Assembly: GCA_900555985.1 (NCBI GenBank)
Contig: USNF01000008.1
Span: 1-43,077, forward strand
Direction: 5' to 3'
Length of the DNA stretch: 43,077 nucleotides
Origin: an uncultured Gemella sp.
GTDB taxonomy: Bacteria; Bacillota; Bacilli; Staphylococcales; Gemellaceae
Made by a program: the position numbers and the translations under genes. Below, one piece after another: positions 7,516 through 15,844 of this stretch. Position 1 is the stretch's first letter, and every line of letters starts with the position of its first letter. The notes under the pieces are model-generated. The model worked only from the letters and a program-made list of their open reading frames with translations. It made no database searches and was not told the origin of the DNA.

Positions 7516-8820
7516 CTATTCTATTATTTCTAAAATATTTTTAATATTTTCTACTTTATTATTGCCTACTACAAATGCATCTAAAATCATATTTTTGCTT
7601 GATTCAATATTTTTAGGATCATTATAATATATCTCAGCTATTAAATCACCCACTTGGACTCTATCACCTACTTTTTTCTTAAGTAATAAACCTACTGCAT
7701 GATCCACTTCATCTTCTTTTGTAGCTCGACCTGCCCCAATAACCATAGCTGCTTTACCAATTTCTTCAGCTTTTATCTTTGTAATATATCCTTCTTCATT
7801 TGAATAAACTTCTAAAACTGATTTTGGTGTAGGTAATAAGCTATAATTATTTACAACTTCACCATTACCTCCACTTAACTCAATAAATTCTTTTAAAATT
7901 TCTAGCGCTTTACCACTATTTACTACACTATCAATTTTTTCACTTGCTTGTTCAAATGTTTCTACTTCACCTTTATGTTTTAATGCAAGATAGACAATTT
8001 CATAAACTACTTCTTTTAAGTCATTAGACCAGTTTCCTTTTAATGCTTCTATTCCTTCAATTATTTCATTAGCATTCCCAATACTATATCCTAATGGTTC
8101 TTCCATATTAGTTAGTACAGCGATAGTTTTTCTTCCAACACTATTACCTATTTCTACCATTCTTCTAGATAGTTCTCTAGCATCTTCAATAGTTTTCATA
8201 AAAGCACCATCACCAACTTTTACATCTAATATAATTAGATCTGATTGAATAGCTAATTTTTTACTCATAATGCTACTTGCTATTAAAGGAATACTATCAA
8301 CTGTTGCTGTAACGTCACGAAGTGCATATATTTTTTTATCTAATGGTACTATATTATCACTATAGCCCATTAATCCAACACCAGTTTTATTAGCAATTTC
8401 TACTAGTTCTTCTTTTGTAACACTAAATCTAAAGTTTTCTATAGATTCAAACTTATCTATTGTTCCACCAGTATGACCTAATCCTTTCCCAGATAATTTT
8501 GTTGTTGCCATACCTACCGCTGATAAAATTGGCCCAAGAACTACAGTAACTTTATCTCCTACTCCTCCTGTTGAATGCTTATCAACAAGATAATAATCTA
8601 AGTTATCGAAGAAAATAGTATCACCTGAATCTCTCATTTTTAACGTGAAATACGTTAACTCTTCTTTAGTCATATTATTAAAATATACAGCCATTAAAAA
8701 TGAACTCATTTGATAGTCAGGAATTTCACCTTTTAAATATCCTTCAAGAAGAAAATCTATTTCTTCCTTAGATAACTCCTGCTTCTTTTTCTTCTTTTCA
8801 ATTATATCTACAGCTCTCAT
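7516..8820 (-). CDS. pdp: Pyrimidine-nucleoside phosphorylase
   Basis: This cytoplasmic enzyme cleaves uridine, deoxyuridine and thymidine with phosphate to the base plus (deoxy)ribose 1-phosphate. The 434-aa protein has the family signature DKHSTGGVGDKVT (about 81-93) that binds phosphate. It also has GKGLGHTGGTIDK and the C-terminal GRATKEDEVDHAVG region. Length and motifs fit Bacillus Pdp; deoA is the enterobacterial equivalent. It is paired with deoC downstream. No CytR- or DeoR-like operator was recognised in the short upstream gap. Confidence 0.93.
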   Translation of the reverse strand: MRAVDIIEKKKKKQELSKEEIDFLLEGYLKGEIPDYQMSSFLMAVYFNNMTKEELTYFTLKMRDSGDTIFFDNLDYYLVDKHSTGGVGDKVTVVLGPILSAVGMATTKLSGKGLGHTGGTIDKFESIENFRFSVTKEELVEIANKTGVGLMGYSDNIVPLDKKIYALRDVTATVDSIPLIASSIMSKKLAIQSDLIILDVKVGDGAFMKTIEDARELSRRMVEIGNSVGRKTIAVLTNMEEPLGYSIGNANEIIEGIEALKGNWSNDLKEVVYEIVYLALKHKGEVETFEQASEKIDSVVNSGKALEILKEFIELSGGNGEVVNNYSLLPTPKSVLEVYSNEEGYITKIKAEEIGKAAMVIGAGRATKEDEVDHAVGLLLKKKVGDRVQVGDLIAEIYYNDPKNIESSKNMILDAFVVGNNKVENIKNILEIIE

Positions 8821-8879
8821 GCTATATTCTCCTTAAAATTATGATATTCATTACCTTTTTTATTGTAAGTTAACTTAGG

Positions 8880-9428
8880 TTAAAAATCTTTACAATAAAA
8901 ATTAGTAATCGTATATTTTTCGTTTTCTATATATATATTATCGCTTATCTCAATAATTTGAAGATATTTTTTACTTTTTAATATCTTATATAATTCGCTT
9001 TCAGATTTTTTGCTATATACTATTTTATCACGAATTGTATACATTTGATAGCCTAATATTATTAAAGTATAACTTTTATATTTAAATGAAGTTTTATATA
9101 AAATTAAAAATATTATTAATAAGAACACTACTTTGTATATAAATATTATCTTTTCATTAATAATTAGAAAAGTTAATATTATCATTAAAACTAAATAAAT
9201 ATAATCTATACCCTTTGTTTTTACTACTTCTTCTTTTGAACATACAAAAATATTAGTTGGACGTGTATTGCTTAAAGCTATCAAAGAAAAAATAGAACTT
9301 AGAATTAATATAAGAACTAAAATTACATCCTCATTATCTTGCCTTACTAAAGTATAACCTAGTAAAGCAAAATAAAGAGGTATAAATGAATAAATGCAAT
9401 AACTTATATAGTTAAAAGTCTTTTTCAT
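8880..9428 (-). CDS. Uncharacterised membrane protein
   Basis: I do not recognise this 182-aa protein. It has about four hydrophobic segments: residues 10-25 (YCIYSFIPLYFALLGYTLV), 33-52, 76-92 and 97-112. A hydrophilic C-terminal half of about 70 residues, rich in Tyr, Lys and Ile, probably lies on one side of the membrane. It is the last of three small genes after floA and sits 17 bases after its neighbour, so it may belong to the flotillin membrane microdomain system. The name is left open. Confidence 0.65.
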   Translation of the reverse strand: MKKTFNYISYCIYSFIPLYFALLGYTLVRQDNEDVILVLILILSSIFSLIALSNTRPTNIFVCSKEEVVKTKGIDYIYLVLMIILTFLIINEKIIFIYKVVFLLIIFLILYKTSFKYKSYTLIILGYQMYTIRDKIVYSKKSESELYKILKSKKYLQIIEISDNIYIENEKYTITNFYCKDF

Positions 9429-9445
9429 TTTATACCTCCTATTAT

Positions 9446-9784
9446 TTATCTCTTACTTTTTGGTTTCGATAATATTTCTGAAAAAATTATATCATTAACA
9501 ATTTTATCTTTATCTACTATTTTCGAGTTTGAGTATATTTCTTGTTCTCTATCTACTATTTTTCTAGGCATTTGTCTTACATAATTTTGTTTTTTCACCT
9601 GTGGTTTTTGGTTAGTATTCACAGTTTGAGTAACTTGCTTCTGCTTTTTAACTTTTCCCAACTTAACCTTTGGTGCTTTCGTAATAGTTTTAGCTGGTTC
9701 TTTTTTCTGATTTTTCTTTTTCTTATTATCTAATAAATAAGATACTACAGTTATTAATATAAATATTATGGCTGATGTACTCAT
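9446..9784 (-). CDS. Small single-span membrane protein with basic tail
   Basis: An unrecognised 112-aa protein. Residues 4-19 (SAIIFILITVVSYLL) form one membrane segment, followed by a very basic Lys/Gln-rich cytoplasmic-looking region (KKKKNQKKEPAK onward). Its ATG overlaps the stop of the upstream 156-aa gene by one base (TAATG), implying translational coupling and likely related function within the flotillin operon. Confidence 0.65.
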   Translation of the reverse strand: MSTSAIIFILITVVSYLLDNKKKKNQKKEPAKTITKAPKVKLGKVKKQKQVTQTVNTNQKPQVKKQNYVRQMPRKIVDREQEIYSNSKIVDKDKIVNDIIFSEILSKPKSKR

Positions 9785-10254
9785 TATTTTCTACCACCAT
9801 ATTTTTTATTTAAATATTCTTTAGCAATTAACCCTCTTACTAAATTTTCTTTTGAGAAAACTAAAGTAGGAGTATCCCCTGCTGCACTATTATTTATATT
9901 TTGAAAATTACGTTGTTGTCTAAACTTGCTAGTACCTTTATTATAATGTTTATTATAATATTCTTGGTATTGATTTAAAGTAGATTGATTATTTTGTTCA
10001 GAAACAGTTTGAACTGATGTTCTAACCGAAGAACTTGTTGTAGAAGAAGTTTCATTAGAATAATTAGATTCATTTTTATTTCTTCTAATTTGTTCAACTG
10101 CCTTCAAAGCATTTTGTCGGGCCTCATCTAGTTGCATCTGTTTATTATTATCTAGATTTCTTCTATATTTTTTGCTATCAGAAGAAAATACTGCTATGAA
10201 GATAACAAAAATTATGATAAATATTATTGGTGCTGCGAAAATAAGAAATGACAT
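9784..10254 (-). CDS. Small single-span membrane protein, polar Gln/Asn/Ser-rich
   Basis: An unrecognised 156-aa protein. One N-terminal transmembrane helix (residues 4-25, LIFAAPIIFIIIFVIFIAVF) is followed by a charged segment and a low-complexity Ser/Thr/Asn/Gln stretch (about 60-95). The C-terminal block, TPTLVFSKENLVRGLIAKEYLNKKYG, looks ordered. It occupies the position of Bacillus yqfB directly after floA, 22 bases downstream, but I cannot show homology. It is a candidate flotillin partner. Confidence 0.65.
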   Translation of the reverse strand: MSFLIFAAPIIFIIIFVIFIAVFSSDSKKYRRNLDNNKQMQLDEARQNALKAVEQIRRNKNESNYSNETSSTTSSSVRTSVQTVSEQNNQSTLNQYQEYYNKHYNKGTSKFRQQRNFQNINNSAAGDTPTLVFSKENLVRGLIAKEYLNKKYGGRK

Positions 10255-10276
10255 TTCACATCCTCCTTTTATCTAA

Positions 10277-11266
10277 TTATTTGTTTTCTCCTGCTTCTGG
10301 TTGAGACATACGTTTAATTGAGTCTCTCATACCTGTATCTGCTTCTAAGTTTTTATAGTTCATATAATCCATAACACCAAGATTTCCGTCTTGGAATGCT
10401 TTCGCCATAGCAAGTGGTAATTCTGCTTCAGCTTCTACTACTTTAGCACGCATTTCTTGGATTCTTGCTTTCATCTCTTGTTCAGCAGCTACAGCCATTG
10501 CACGACGTTGCTCTGCTTTAGCTTGAGCAATATTTTTATCTGCAATTGCTTGTTCAGTTTGTAGATTTGCACCAATGTTTTGGCCGATGTCTACATCAAG
10601 AATATCGATCGATAGAATTTCAAATGCAGTACCTGCATCTAATCCTTTATCTAGAATTGTTTTAGAAATTCTATCTGGGTTTTCTAATACTACTGTATGT
10701 GATTCAGAAGAACCGATTGTAGAAACAATCCCTTCACCTACACGGGCGATAACTGTCTCTTCTCCAGCTCCCCCTACTAAACGTTCAATATTAGCACGAA
10801 CTGTGATTCTTGCTTTAGCTTTAACTTCGATACCATTGATTGCAACCCCAGCAATATATGGAGTTTCAATAACTTTTGGATTTACACTCATTTGAACCGC
10901 TTGAAGAACATCACGACCAGCTAAGTCGATAGCCGCACAACGTTCAAAAGTTAAACTTACTATATTAGCACGATGAGCTGCAATAAGAGCGTTAATAACT
11001 CTGTCTACGTTCCCTCCTGCTAAATAGTGACTTTCTAATTGGTTGATACTTACATCTAATCCAGCTTTGTGAGCTTTAATCATAGGATTAATAACTCTAC
11101 TTGGAATAACACGTCTTAAACGCATACCTACTAATGTAAAAATACTAACTTTTACACCAGCAGCAATGGCACTAATCCATAATCCAAGTGGGAAGAATGT
11201 AAAGAATACTGAAATAAGTATTAATACTACAACCAATGTAATACCTGAGAATACTAATTCTGGCAT
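10277..11266 (-). CDS. floA: Flotillin-like protein FloA
   Basis: FloA is an SPFH-family membrane scaffold that organises fluid microdomains and influences secretion and cell-wall enzymes. The 329-aa protein has an N-terminal hydrophobic hairpin (residues about 3-50), then a strongly conserved SPFH region (including PFIAGVAINGIEVKAKARITVR-like sequence, here starting ETPYIAGVAINGIEV). Next is the Ala/Glu-rich heptad region QAKAEQRRAMAVAAEQEMKA, and the end is KRMSQPEAGENK. Codon use here is more GC-rich than in neighbours, typical of a highly expressed gene. It follows the NfeD gene by 16 bases, the classic nfeD-floA pairing. Confidence 0.95.
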   Translation of the reverse strand: MPELVFSGITLVVVLILISVFFTFFPLGLWISAIAAGVKVSIFTLVGMRLRRVIPSRVINPMIKAHKAGLDVSINQLESHYLAGGNVDRVINALIAAHRANIVSLTFERCAAIDLAGRDVLQAVQMSVNPKVIETPYIAGVAINGIEVKAKARITVRANIERLVGGAGEETVIARVGEGIVSTIGSSESHTVVLENPDRISKTILDKGLDAGTAFEILSIDILDVDIGQNIGANLQTEQAIADKNIAQAKAEQRRAMAVAAEQEMKARIQEMRAKVVEAEAELPLAMAKAFQDGNLGVMDYMNYKNLEADTGMRDSIKRMSQPEAGENK

Positions 11267-11282
11267 ATCATTTCCTCCTTAA

Positions 11283-11909
11283 TTAAATTTTTCTAACTAC
11301 TATACGCATACCTTCGACACGTACAACCTCAATTTTATTACCTTTTTCTATAAAATCTCCGTCTGTAACTACATCAAACTTTTCTTCATTTAATACAGCT
11401 ACACCGGCTGGTCTTAGGTCCGTATAAGACATCATTATACTACCTACCAAATCACTTCTACTTTCACTAGCAACATAGCCATCTTCAGTTGAAATTGCAT
11501 CATTTAAAACTAACTGATTCAAGAAGTTTAGTTTTTTATTTAGCACTTTTCTATTGAATAAAAATAAAGCTACCGAAAGCATAAATGAAATTATTATTAT
11601 AAATGCAATATTATATGTCGATTCATTTACATAAATAATTGCATATACCAAGGTAATTACCCCTACAGTTCCTACTATACCTCCAGGTATAAACATCTCT
11701 AGCGCTATAAGAGATACTCCACCAACAAATAGCAAGAATACAAAAATACTTATTCCTGTCTTGTAAGAATGTAAGGCAATATATATCGCTAAACTGATTA
11801 TTGACATTATTCCATAGAAACCAAATTTCTTATAAAATAGTTGTTGACAAAATGCCAGCGACAATATTAATAAAAGAATCCAATCGAGATATAAATTTAA
11901 ATCAGTCAT
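11283..11909 (-). CDS. Short NfeD-family membrane protein
   Basis: NfeD proteins partner flotillins. This one is 208 aa: about four transmembrane helices (residues 10-28, 32-50, 53-75, 78-118) and a C-terminal OB-fold-like beta domain (about 145-208, with VGSIMMSYTDLRPAGVAVLN). Bacillus YqeZ is about twice as long because it has an N-terminal ClpP-like serine protease domain; that domain is absent here. The operon position directly before floA makes the assignment firm. It overlaps nothing and lies 4 bases after the MBL hydrolase gene. Confidence 0.85.
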   Translation of the reverse strand: MTDLNLYLDWILLLILSLAFCQQLFYKKFGFYGIMSIISLAIYIALHSYKTGISIFVFLLFVGGVSLIALEMFIPGGIVGTVGVITLVYAIIYVNESTYNIAFIIIISFMLSVALFLFNRKVLNKKLNFLNQLVLNDAISTEDGYVASESRSDLVGSIMMSYTDLRPAGVAVLNEEKFDVVTDGDFIEKGNKIEVVRVEGMRIVVRKI

Positions 11910-11913
11910 TTTA

Positions 11914-12633
11914 TCACCTCATTTTTGTATATTCTTTTTCTAAATAAGTTAGCAATTCATCTCTTGTAAAAATATTCCCATGACCTGGAATAGCATACTC
12001 AAAATCAATTTGCGTTATCTTATCGATATAATCACGAAGTTTTGTTTTATCATAGCTCATAGGTTTAGTGTAGTAATTCTTAGCATGGCTATCTCCTAAA
12101 AATAATACTTTCTCCTCAACTATGTAAATTAAAAATGCATCATCAGAATGAGAGTTATCACTAGCGATACAATTTAATTTTATTCCACCTAAATTTAGAT
12201 TTACATCTCCTACTTTAGGCATTTCAGGAATTCTAATTTTTATCTCATGATTTTCATATACCTTTTTTAATACATCCGCACTATATTTTATTTCAGAACC
12301 ATCTTCAACTCTTTTATATAAACTTTCATCATCCCATTTTAAATTAGAAAATTCTATTAGGGCATCTTTTGCTCGTTGTGTTGAAATAATTGGAATATCC
12401 AAATATCCAGCTCCAAAACTATGATCCCAATGATGATGAGTTAGTATTATATAACTAGGTAATGGTAGTTCATTTTCTTTTAACTCTTCAAGAAATTGTT
12501 TAACTTGTTCAGGTCCATTTCCTGCATCAAGCATTACAGAAAAATATTTACCTTTTACATAACCTATTGCAGGTTCTAAATACATATAACGCTGTTTTGT
12601 ATAATATAGATTTTCTGAAAATTTAATTAGCAT
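11914..12633 (-). CDS. Metallo-beta-lactamase-fold hydrolase
   Basis: A 239-aa MBL-fold protein with the zinc motif HHHWDH (about 69-74, in ILTHHHWDHSFGAG). Later metal ligands are in SDNSHSDDAFL, FLGDSH and PGHGNIF. The substrate cannot be told from sequence; many such proteins hydrolyse thioesters or glutathione adducts, or act as general hydrolases. It is the first gene of the operon leading into nfeD and floA, just 4 bases ahead of the former, and has its own strong promoter at 12663-12691. Confidence 0.8.
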   Translation of the reverse strand: MLIKFSENLYYTKQRYMYLEPAIGYVKGKYFSVMLDAGNGPEQVKQFLEELKENELPLPSYIILTHHHWDHSFGAGYLDIPIISTQRAKDALIEFSNLKWDDESLYKRVEDGSEIKYSADVLKKVYENHEIKIRIPEMPKVGDVNLNLGGIKLNCIASDNSHSDDAFLIYIVEEKVLFLGDSHAKNYYTKPMSYDKTKLRDYIDKITQIDFEYAIPGHGNIFTRDELLTYLEKEYTKMR

Positions 12634-12662
12634 TTTTTTTACTTCCTTTTGATTATAGGTAT

Positions 12663-12691
12663 ATTATAGCATAATTAATAATTATTTACAA
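12663..12691 (-). promoter_or_regulatory. Promoter of the MBL-nfeD-floA operon
   Basis: On the minus strand, TTGTAA (12691-12686), a 17-base spacer and TATAAT (12668-12663). The -10 box is preceded by TGC, an extended -10. It lies about 25 bases before the hydrolase ATG. Confidence 0.75.
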
Positions 12692-12703
12692 ACTAGCTTT
12701 CTT

Positions 12704-12753
12704 AATAAAAAACAGCTGTAAGAGAGCATTTATAGACTATATTACAGCTGTTT
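12704..12753 (-). terminator. Terminator after the 81-aa membrane protein gene
   Basis: Arms AACAGCTGTAA (12711-12721) and TTACAGCTGTT (12742-12752) enclose a 20-base loop. On the minus strand the second arm runs into a T tract. It lies about 20 bases after the stop at 12773. Confidence 0.75.
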
Positions 12754-12772
12754 TCATTATATTATGTATTAC

Positions 12773-13018
12773 TTAAAATAGTACCATCGCTACTAGATAA
12801 ATATAGTAACATAAAAGCCCTACTCCTAATAATACACACATAAAATAGATTAACCAAGTTACTAAATATAAAGTATATCCTAATGCTTTAACAATATTAG
12901 TTATACTTAACCACAAGTGTCTACCTATCGCTACAAGTATAGTAGGTACGCCACCTTTATAGACTTCATCTTGATTATCTAAATCCCCAAATTTAAATAT
13001 TGACATTAATTTCATCAT
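12773..13018 (-). CDS. Small uncharacterised membrane protein
   Basis: An 81-aa product I do not recognise. A short polar head (MKLMSIFKFGDLDNQDEVYKG) is followed by two hydrophobic stretches, about residues 24-48 and 50-81, so it is probably an integral membrane peptide with two helices. A strong GGGAGGAG site lies just before the ATG. It has its own terminator and sits between ssrA and the flotillin operon, so it appears to be a single-gene unit. It could be a secretion or stress-related small protein; nothing supports a specific role. Confidence 0.6.
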   Translation of the reverse strand: MMKLMSIFKFGDLDNQDEVYKGGVPTILVAIGRHLWLSITNIVKALGYTLYLVTWLIYFMCVLLGVGLLCYYIYLVAMVLF

Positions 13019-13111
13019 AATTATCTCCTCCCAAAATAATTATTCTTTCTTCACCTTCATTGTACTATATATATATGCAAGCAATTACAATGCACTTTTA
13101 TCATACTAATT

Positions 13112-13141
13112 AAAAAAAATACTAGAGTATTACTACTCTAG
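13112..13141 (-). terminator. Terminator of ssrA
   Basis: A hairpin, CTAGAGTA (13122-13129) with TACTCTAG (13134-13141), is followed on the minus strand by TA and eight T. It starts 9 bases after the mature tmRNA 3' end. Confidence 0.85.
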
Positions 13142-13149
13142 CGTTAATA

Positions 13150-13503
13150 TGGAGATGGCGGGATTTGAACCCGCGTCCAGAAATACCTCCCCTTAGCTTC
13201 TACATGTTTAGTTTACCTATTAAATTTAATTTTTCACTTAAGCCGATAAACAGGCAATGAAAAACGAGTTTGATTAATCTCTTATTTTTTTCTACAAACG
13301 GAAGAAAAAAATCGTAGACTGCTAAAAATGAACCGATTAGCTTTGTCACAGTCAAACAAAGTAATCAGCCTTTAGCTTATTAAGCTGCTAAAGCGTAATT
13401 TGTATTTTCGCCAGTTATATTTAACTGATGTGTTGTTAAAGGAGCCAACCCTCCTACATGCCACTAAGAAGACTAGTATCCCTGTCGAATCCTAAACATC
13501 CCC
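13150..13503 (-). ncRNA. ssrA: tmRNA (SsrA)
   Basis: tmRNA rescues stalled ribosomes and tags their products for proteolysis. The 5' end GGGGATG (13503-13497) pairs with CATCTCC (13157-13151) to form the 7-bp acceptor stem, with one G-U pair; the discriminator is A at 13150. CCA is not encoded. The T-arm sequence GGTTCAAATCC is visible, and the 5' part carries the expected GATTCGACAGG. The tag frame runs 13412 to 13383 and reads GENTNYALAA, ending in tandem TAA TAA. The ALAA end is the usual ClpXP-recognised degron. Length is 354 nt. Confidence 0.96.
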
Positions 13504-13521
13504 TTAATTTATTATTTATTT

Positions 13522-13550
13522 AGTTTATCATATTTTCATCATTATGTAAA
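13522..13550 (-). promoter_or_regulatory. Promoter of ssrA
   Basis: On the minus strand, TTTACA (13550-13545), a 17-base spacer and TAAACT (13527-13522). It starts transcription about 10-12 bases before the mature 5' end, which RNase P would trim. Confidence 0.6.
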
Positions 13551-13655
13551 ATTTTAGTGTTTTATGCCTTTACTTTAAGATATAATCTTAATTTCCAAGT
13601 GTGGCATAAATATGTTATAATCAATATATTAAATAAATTTAATGTTGGAGGTTAT

Positions 13656-14903
13656 ATGGAAACTCTTATTAATAGACTGCGTCCTAAAAAAATAGATGAC
13701 ATCATAGGTCAACATCATCTAATAGGAGAAAATAAAGTATTAACAAAAATAGTAACAAGTAAAAAAATGTTTTCTTTTATTTTATACGGACCTCCTGGTA
13801 CTGGAAAAACTTCGATTGCAAATGCACTCGCAAATGAATTAGATTATAAATTTAAAATTTTGAATGCGGTAAATTGTACAAAAAAAGATCTCACTACTGT
13901 AATCGAGGAATCAAAACGATTCAAAAAAGTTATTTTACTTCTTGATGAGTTTCATCGACTTACAAAACCTATGCAAGATATTCTGCTACCTGAAATAGAA
14001 TACGATAATATATATGTTATCGGATGTACAACGAATAATCCCTATCATACTGTTAATCCTGCGATTAGATCAAGATTAATAATATTTGAATTAAAACAGG
14101 TATCTGAGAACGATATTTATGAATATCTTAAAAAAATATCGAGTAATAAAGAAATCTTTTCTAAAAATCTTACTATTGATGATGAAGTATTTAAAATTAT
14201 ATCATTAAACTCATCTGGGGATCTGAGATTTTCACTTAATACATTTGAAATTCTATACAATCTTTCAAATGAGAATGAACATATAACTAAAGATAAACTA
14301 TTAAGTCTATCTTTAGGAAACTTTAAGAACTATGATAAAGATGGAGATGCTTTTTATGATATTATTAGTGCCTTTCAAAAATCAATTCGAGGAAGTGATG
14401 TTGATGCATCTCTTTATTACTTAGCCCTTCTTATTGATAGTGGAGATTTAGATACAATATATCGTCGTATGAGTGTAATTGCTTATGAAGATATTGGATT
14501 AGCTAATCCTAATATTGGTCCTTTTGTACATGCAGCTATAGAATCTGCAAAAATGCTTGGACTACCTGAAGCTCGCATTCCATTGGCTAACGCAGTAATC
14601 CAATTAGCCCTTTCAGTAAAATCTAATACTGCAATTACGGCTATAGATTCTGCTCTTAATGAAATAAAAACAAATCCTAAATTTGTTATCCCTGATCATC
14701 TTCGTGATAGCCATTACTATGGCGCCGATAAACTTAATAGAGGTATAGGATATAAGTACCCTCATAGCCATCCAAGTGGTTATATAAAACAACAATATCT
14801 ACCAGACAATTTAGTAGGACGTTCTTTCTATACACCAAAAACAAATAATAAAAATGAACAGAATCTTGCTCAATACAAAAAATTTGTAGATAATTCTAAA
14901 TAA
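13656..14903 (+). CDS. rarA: Replication-associated recombination protein RarA/MgsA-type AAA+ ATPase
   Basis: RarA acts at stalled replication forks. I start at the ATG at 13656 (415 aa, METLINRLRPKKIDDIIGQ), because GGAGG lies five bases before it; upstream in-frame codons lack a site and family similarity. Motifs: Walker A YGPPGTGKTS (about 42-51), Walker B LLLDEFHR, sensor GCTTNNP, arginine finger RSRL. The C-terminal clamp-loader-like domain carries SVIAYEDIGLANP and LRDSHYYGADKLNRGIGYKYPH. It is divergent from ssrA and ends in a shared terminator with murB. Confidence 0.93.
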   Translation: METLINRLRPKKIDDIIGQHHLIGENKVLTKIVTSKKMFSFILYGPPGTGKTSIANALANELDYKFKILNAVNCTKKDLTTVIEESKRFKKVILLLDEFHRLTKPMQDILLPEIEYDNIYVIGCTTNNPYHTVNPAIRSRLIIFELKQVSENDIYEYLKKISSNKEIFSKNLTIDDEVFKIISLNSSGDLRFSLNTFEILYNLSNENEHITKDKLLSLSLGNFKNYDKDGDAFYDIISAFQKSIRGSDVDASLYYLALLIDSGDLDTIYRRMSVIAYEDIGLANPNIGPFVHAAIESAKMLGLPEARIPLANAVIQLALSVKSNTAITAIDSALNEIKTNPKFVIPDHLRDSHYYGADKLNRGIGYKYPHSHPSGYIKQQYLPDNLVGRSFYTPKTNNKNEQNLAQYKKFVDNSK

Positions 14904-14940
14904 AAAAAAGTTAGTTACTATAATGTAACTAACTTTTTTT
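14903..14940. terminator. Bidirectional terminator between rarA and murB
   Basis: A perfect 16-bp stem: AAAAAAAGTTAGTTAC (14903-14918) with its complement (14925-14940) around a 6-base loop. The A and T ends supply a U tract in either direction, serving the convergent genes rarA (+) and murB (-). Confidence 0.9.
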
Positions 14941-14941
14941 A

Positions 14942-15844
14942 TTACTCTCCTAGAATTTTAACTTCGCACTCAAGCTCCACACCTGAATTTTCTAGTACTT
15001 TTTCTTGAACTTTTTTAATTAAATTTTTATAATCTTCACATGTTGCATTATTTACATTAACCATAAATCCAGCATGTTTTTTAGAAACTTGTGCTCCTCC
15101 AATAGTTAAACCTTGTAATCCAGCATCTTGAATTAATTTACCAGCAAAGTAACCTTCTGGTCTTTTAAATACTGAACCACATGAAGGATATTCTAAAGGT
15201 TGTTTATCTGAACGTTGTTTATTTAAGTCTTCAACCTTTGCAACTATTTCCTCTTTATTACCTTTATCCATTTTAAAATAAACTTTTGAAATAATTTCTT
15301 TTGTTTCTTGGATTACTGAATGACGGTATGAAAATTGCATTTGTTCATTAGTATAAGTTTTCTTTTCACCATCTCTAGTAAATACTTCTACTTTTTGAAC
15401 AACTTCTTTCATTTCTCCACCATAGGCTCCAGCATTCATAAATATTGCTCCACCTACACTTCCTGGAATACCACATGAAAACTCAAGATTAGTTAAACTA
15501 TTTTCTATACAAAAATCAGCTAACTCTTTTAAAGTAGTTCCTGCAAAACATGTTAATATGTTATCTTCAGATAATGTAATATTGTTTAAATCACTAGTAA
15601 TTACTACAATTCCACGAATTCCAGAATCCGAAATCAAAACATTAGAACCATTACCTAATATCGTTAAATTTATATTGTTATCATTACTATACTTAATAAT
15701 ATTTTGGAAATCTTCTTCTGATTTTACTCTTACTAGTATATCAGCATTTCCTCCTGTTTTTGTATAACTATATTGTTTTAGAGCTTCATTCTCTAAAACA
15801 TCACTATTTTTTAAAATATTTTTTATAGCTTCTACTCTAGACAT
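14942..15844 (-). CDS. murB: UDP-N-acetylenolpyruvoylglucosamine reductase
   Basis: MurB is the FAD- and NADPH-dependent enzyme that completes UDP-MurNAc for peptidoglycan. I prefer the ATG at 15844 (300 aa, MSRVEAIKNIL); a TTG three codons upstream at 15853 is possible but crowds its GAGG site. Key motifs: LGNGSNVLISDSGIRG (FAD binding), SCGIPGSVGGAIFMNAGAYGGE, SYRHS, the catalytic Ser in SCGSVFKRP, and AGLQGLTIGGAQVSKKHAGFMVN at the end. It overlaps the upstream GrpB-family gene by 8 bases. Confidence 0.94.
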   Translation of the reverse strand: MSRVEAIKNILKNSDVLENEALKQYSYTKTGGNADILVRVKSEEDFQNIIKYSNDNNINLTILGNGSNVLISDSGIRGIVVITSDLNNITLSEDNILTCFAGTTLKELADFCIENSLTNLEFSCGIPGSVGGAIFMNAGAYGGEMKEVVQKVEVFTRDGEKKTYTNEQMQFSYRHSVIQETKEIISKVYFKMDKGNKEEIVAKVEDLNKQRSDKQPLEYPSCGSVFKRPEGYFAGKLIQDAGLQGLTIGGAQVSKKHAGFMVNVNNATCEDYKNLIKKVQEKVLENSGVELECEVKILGE

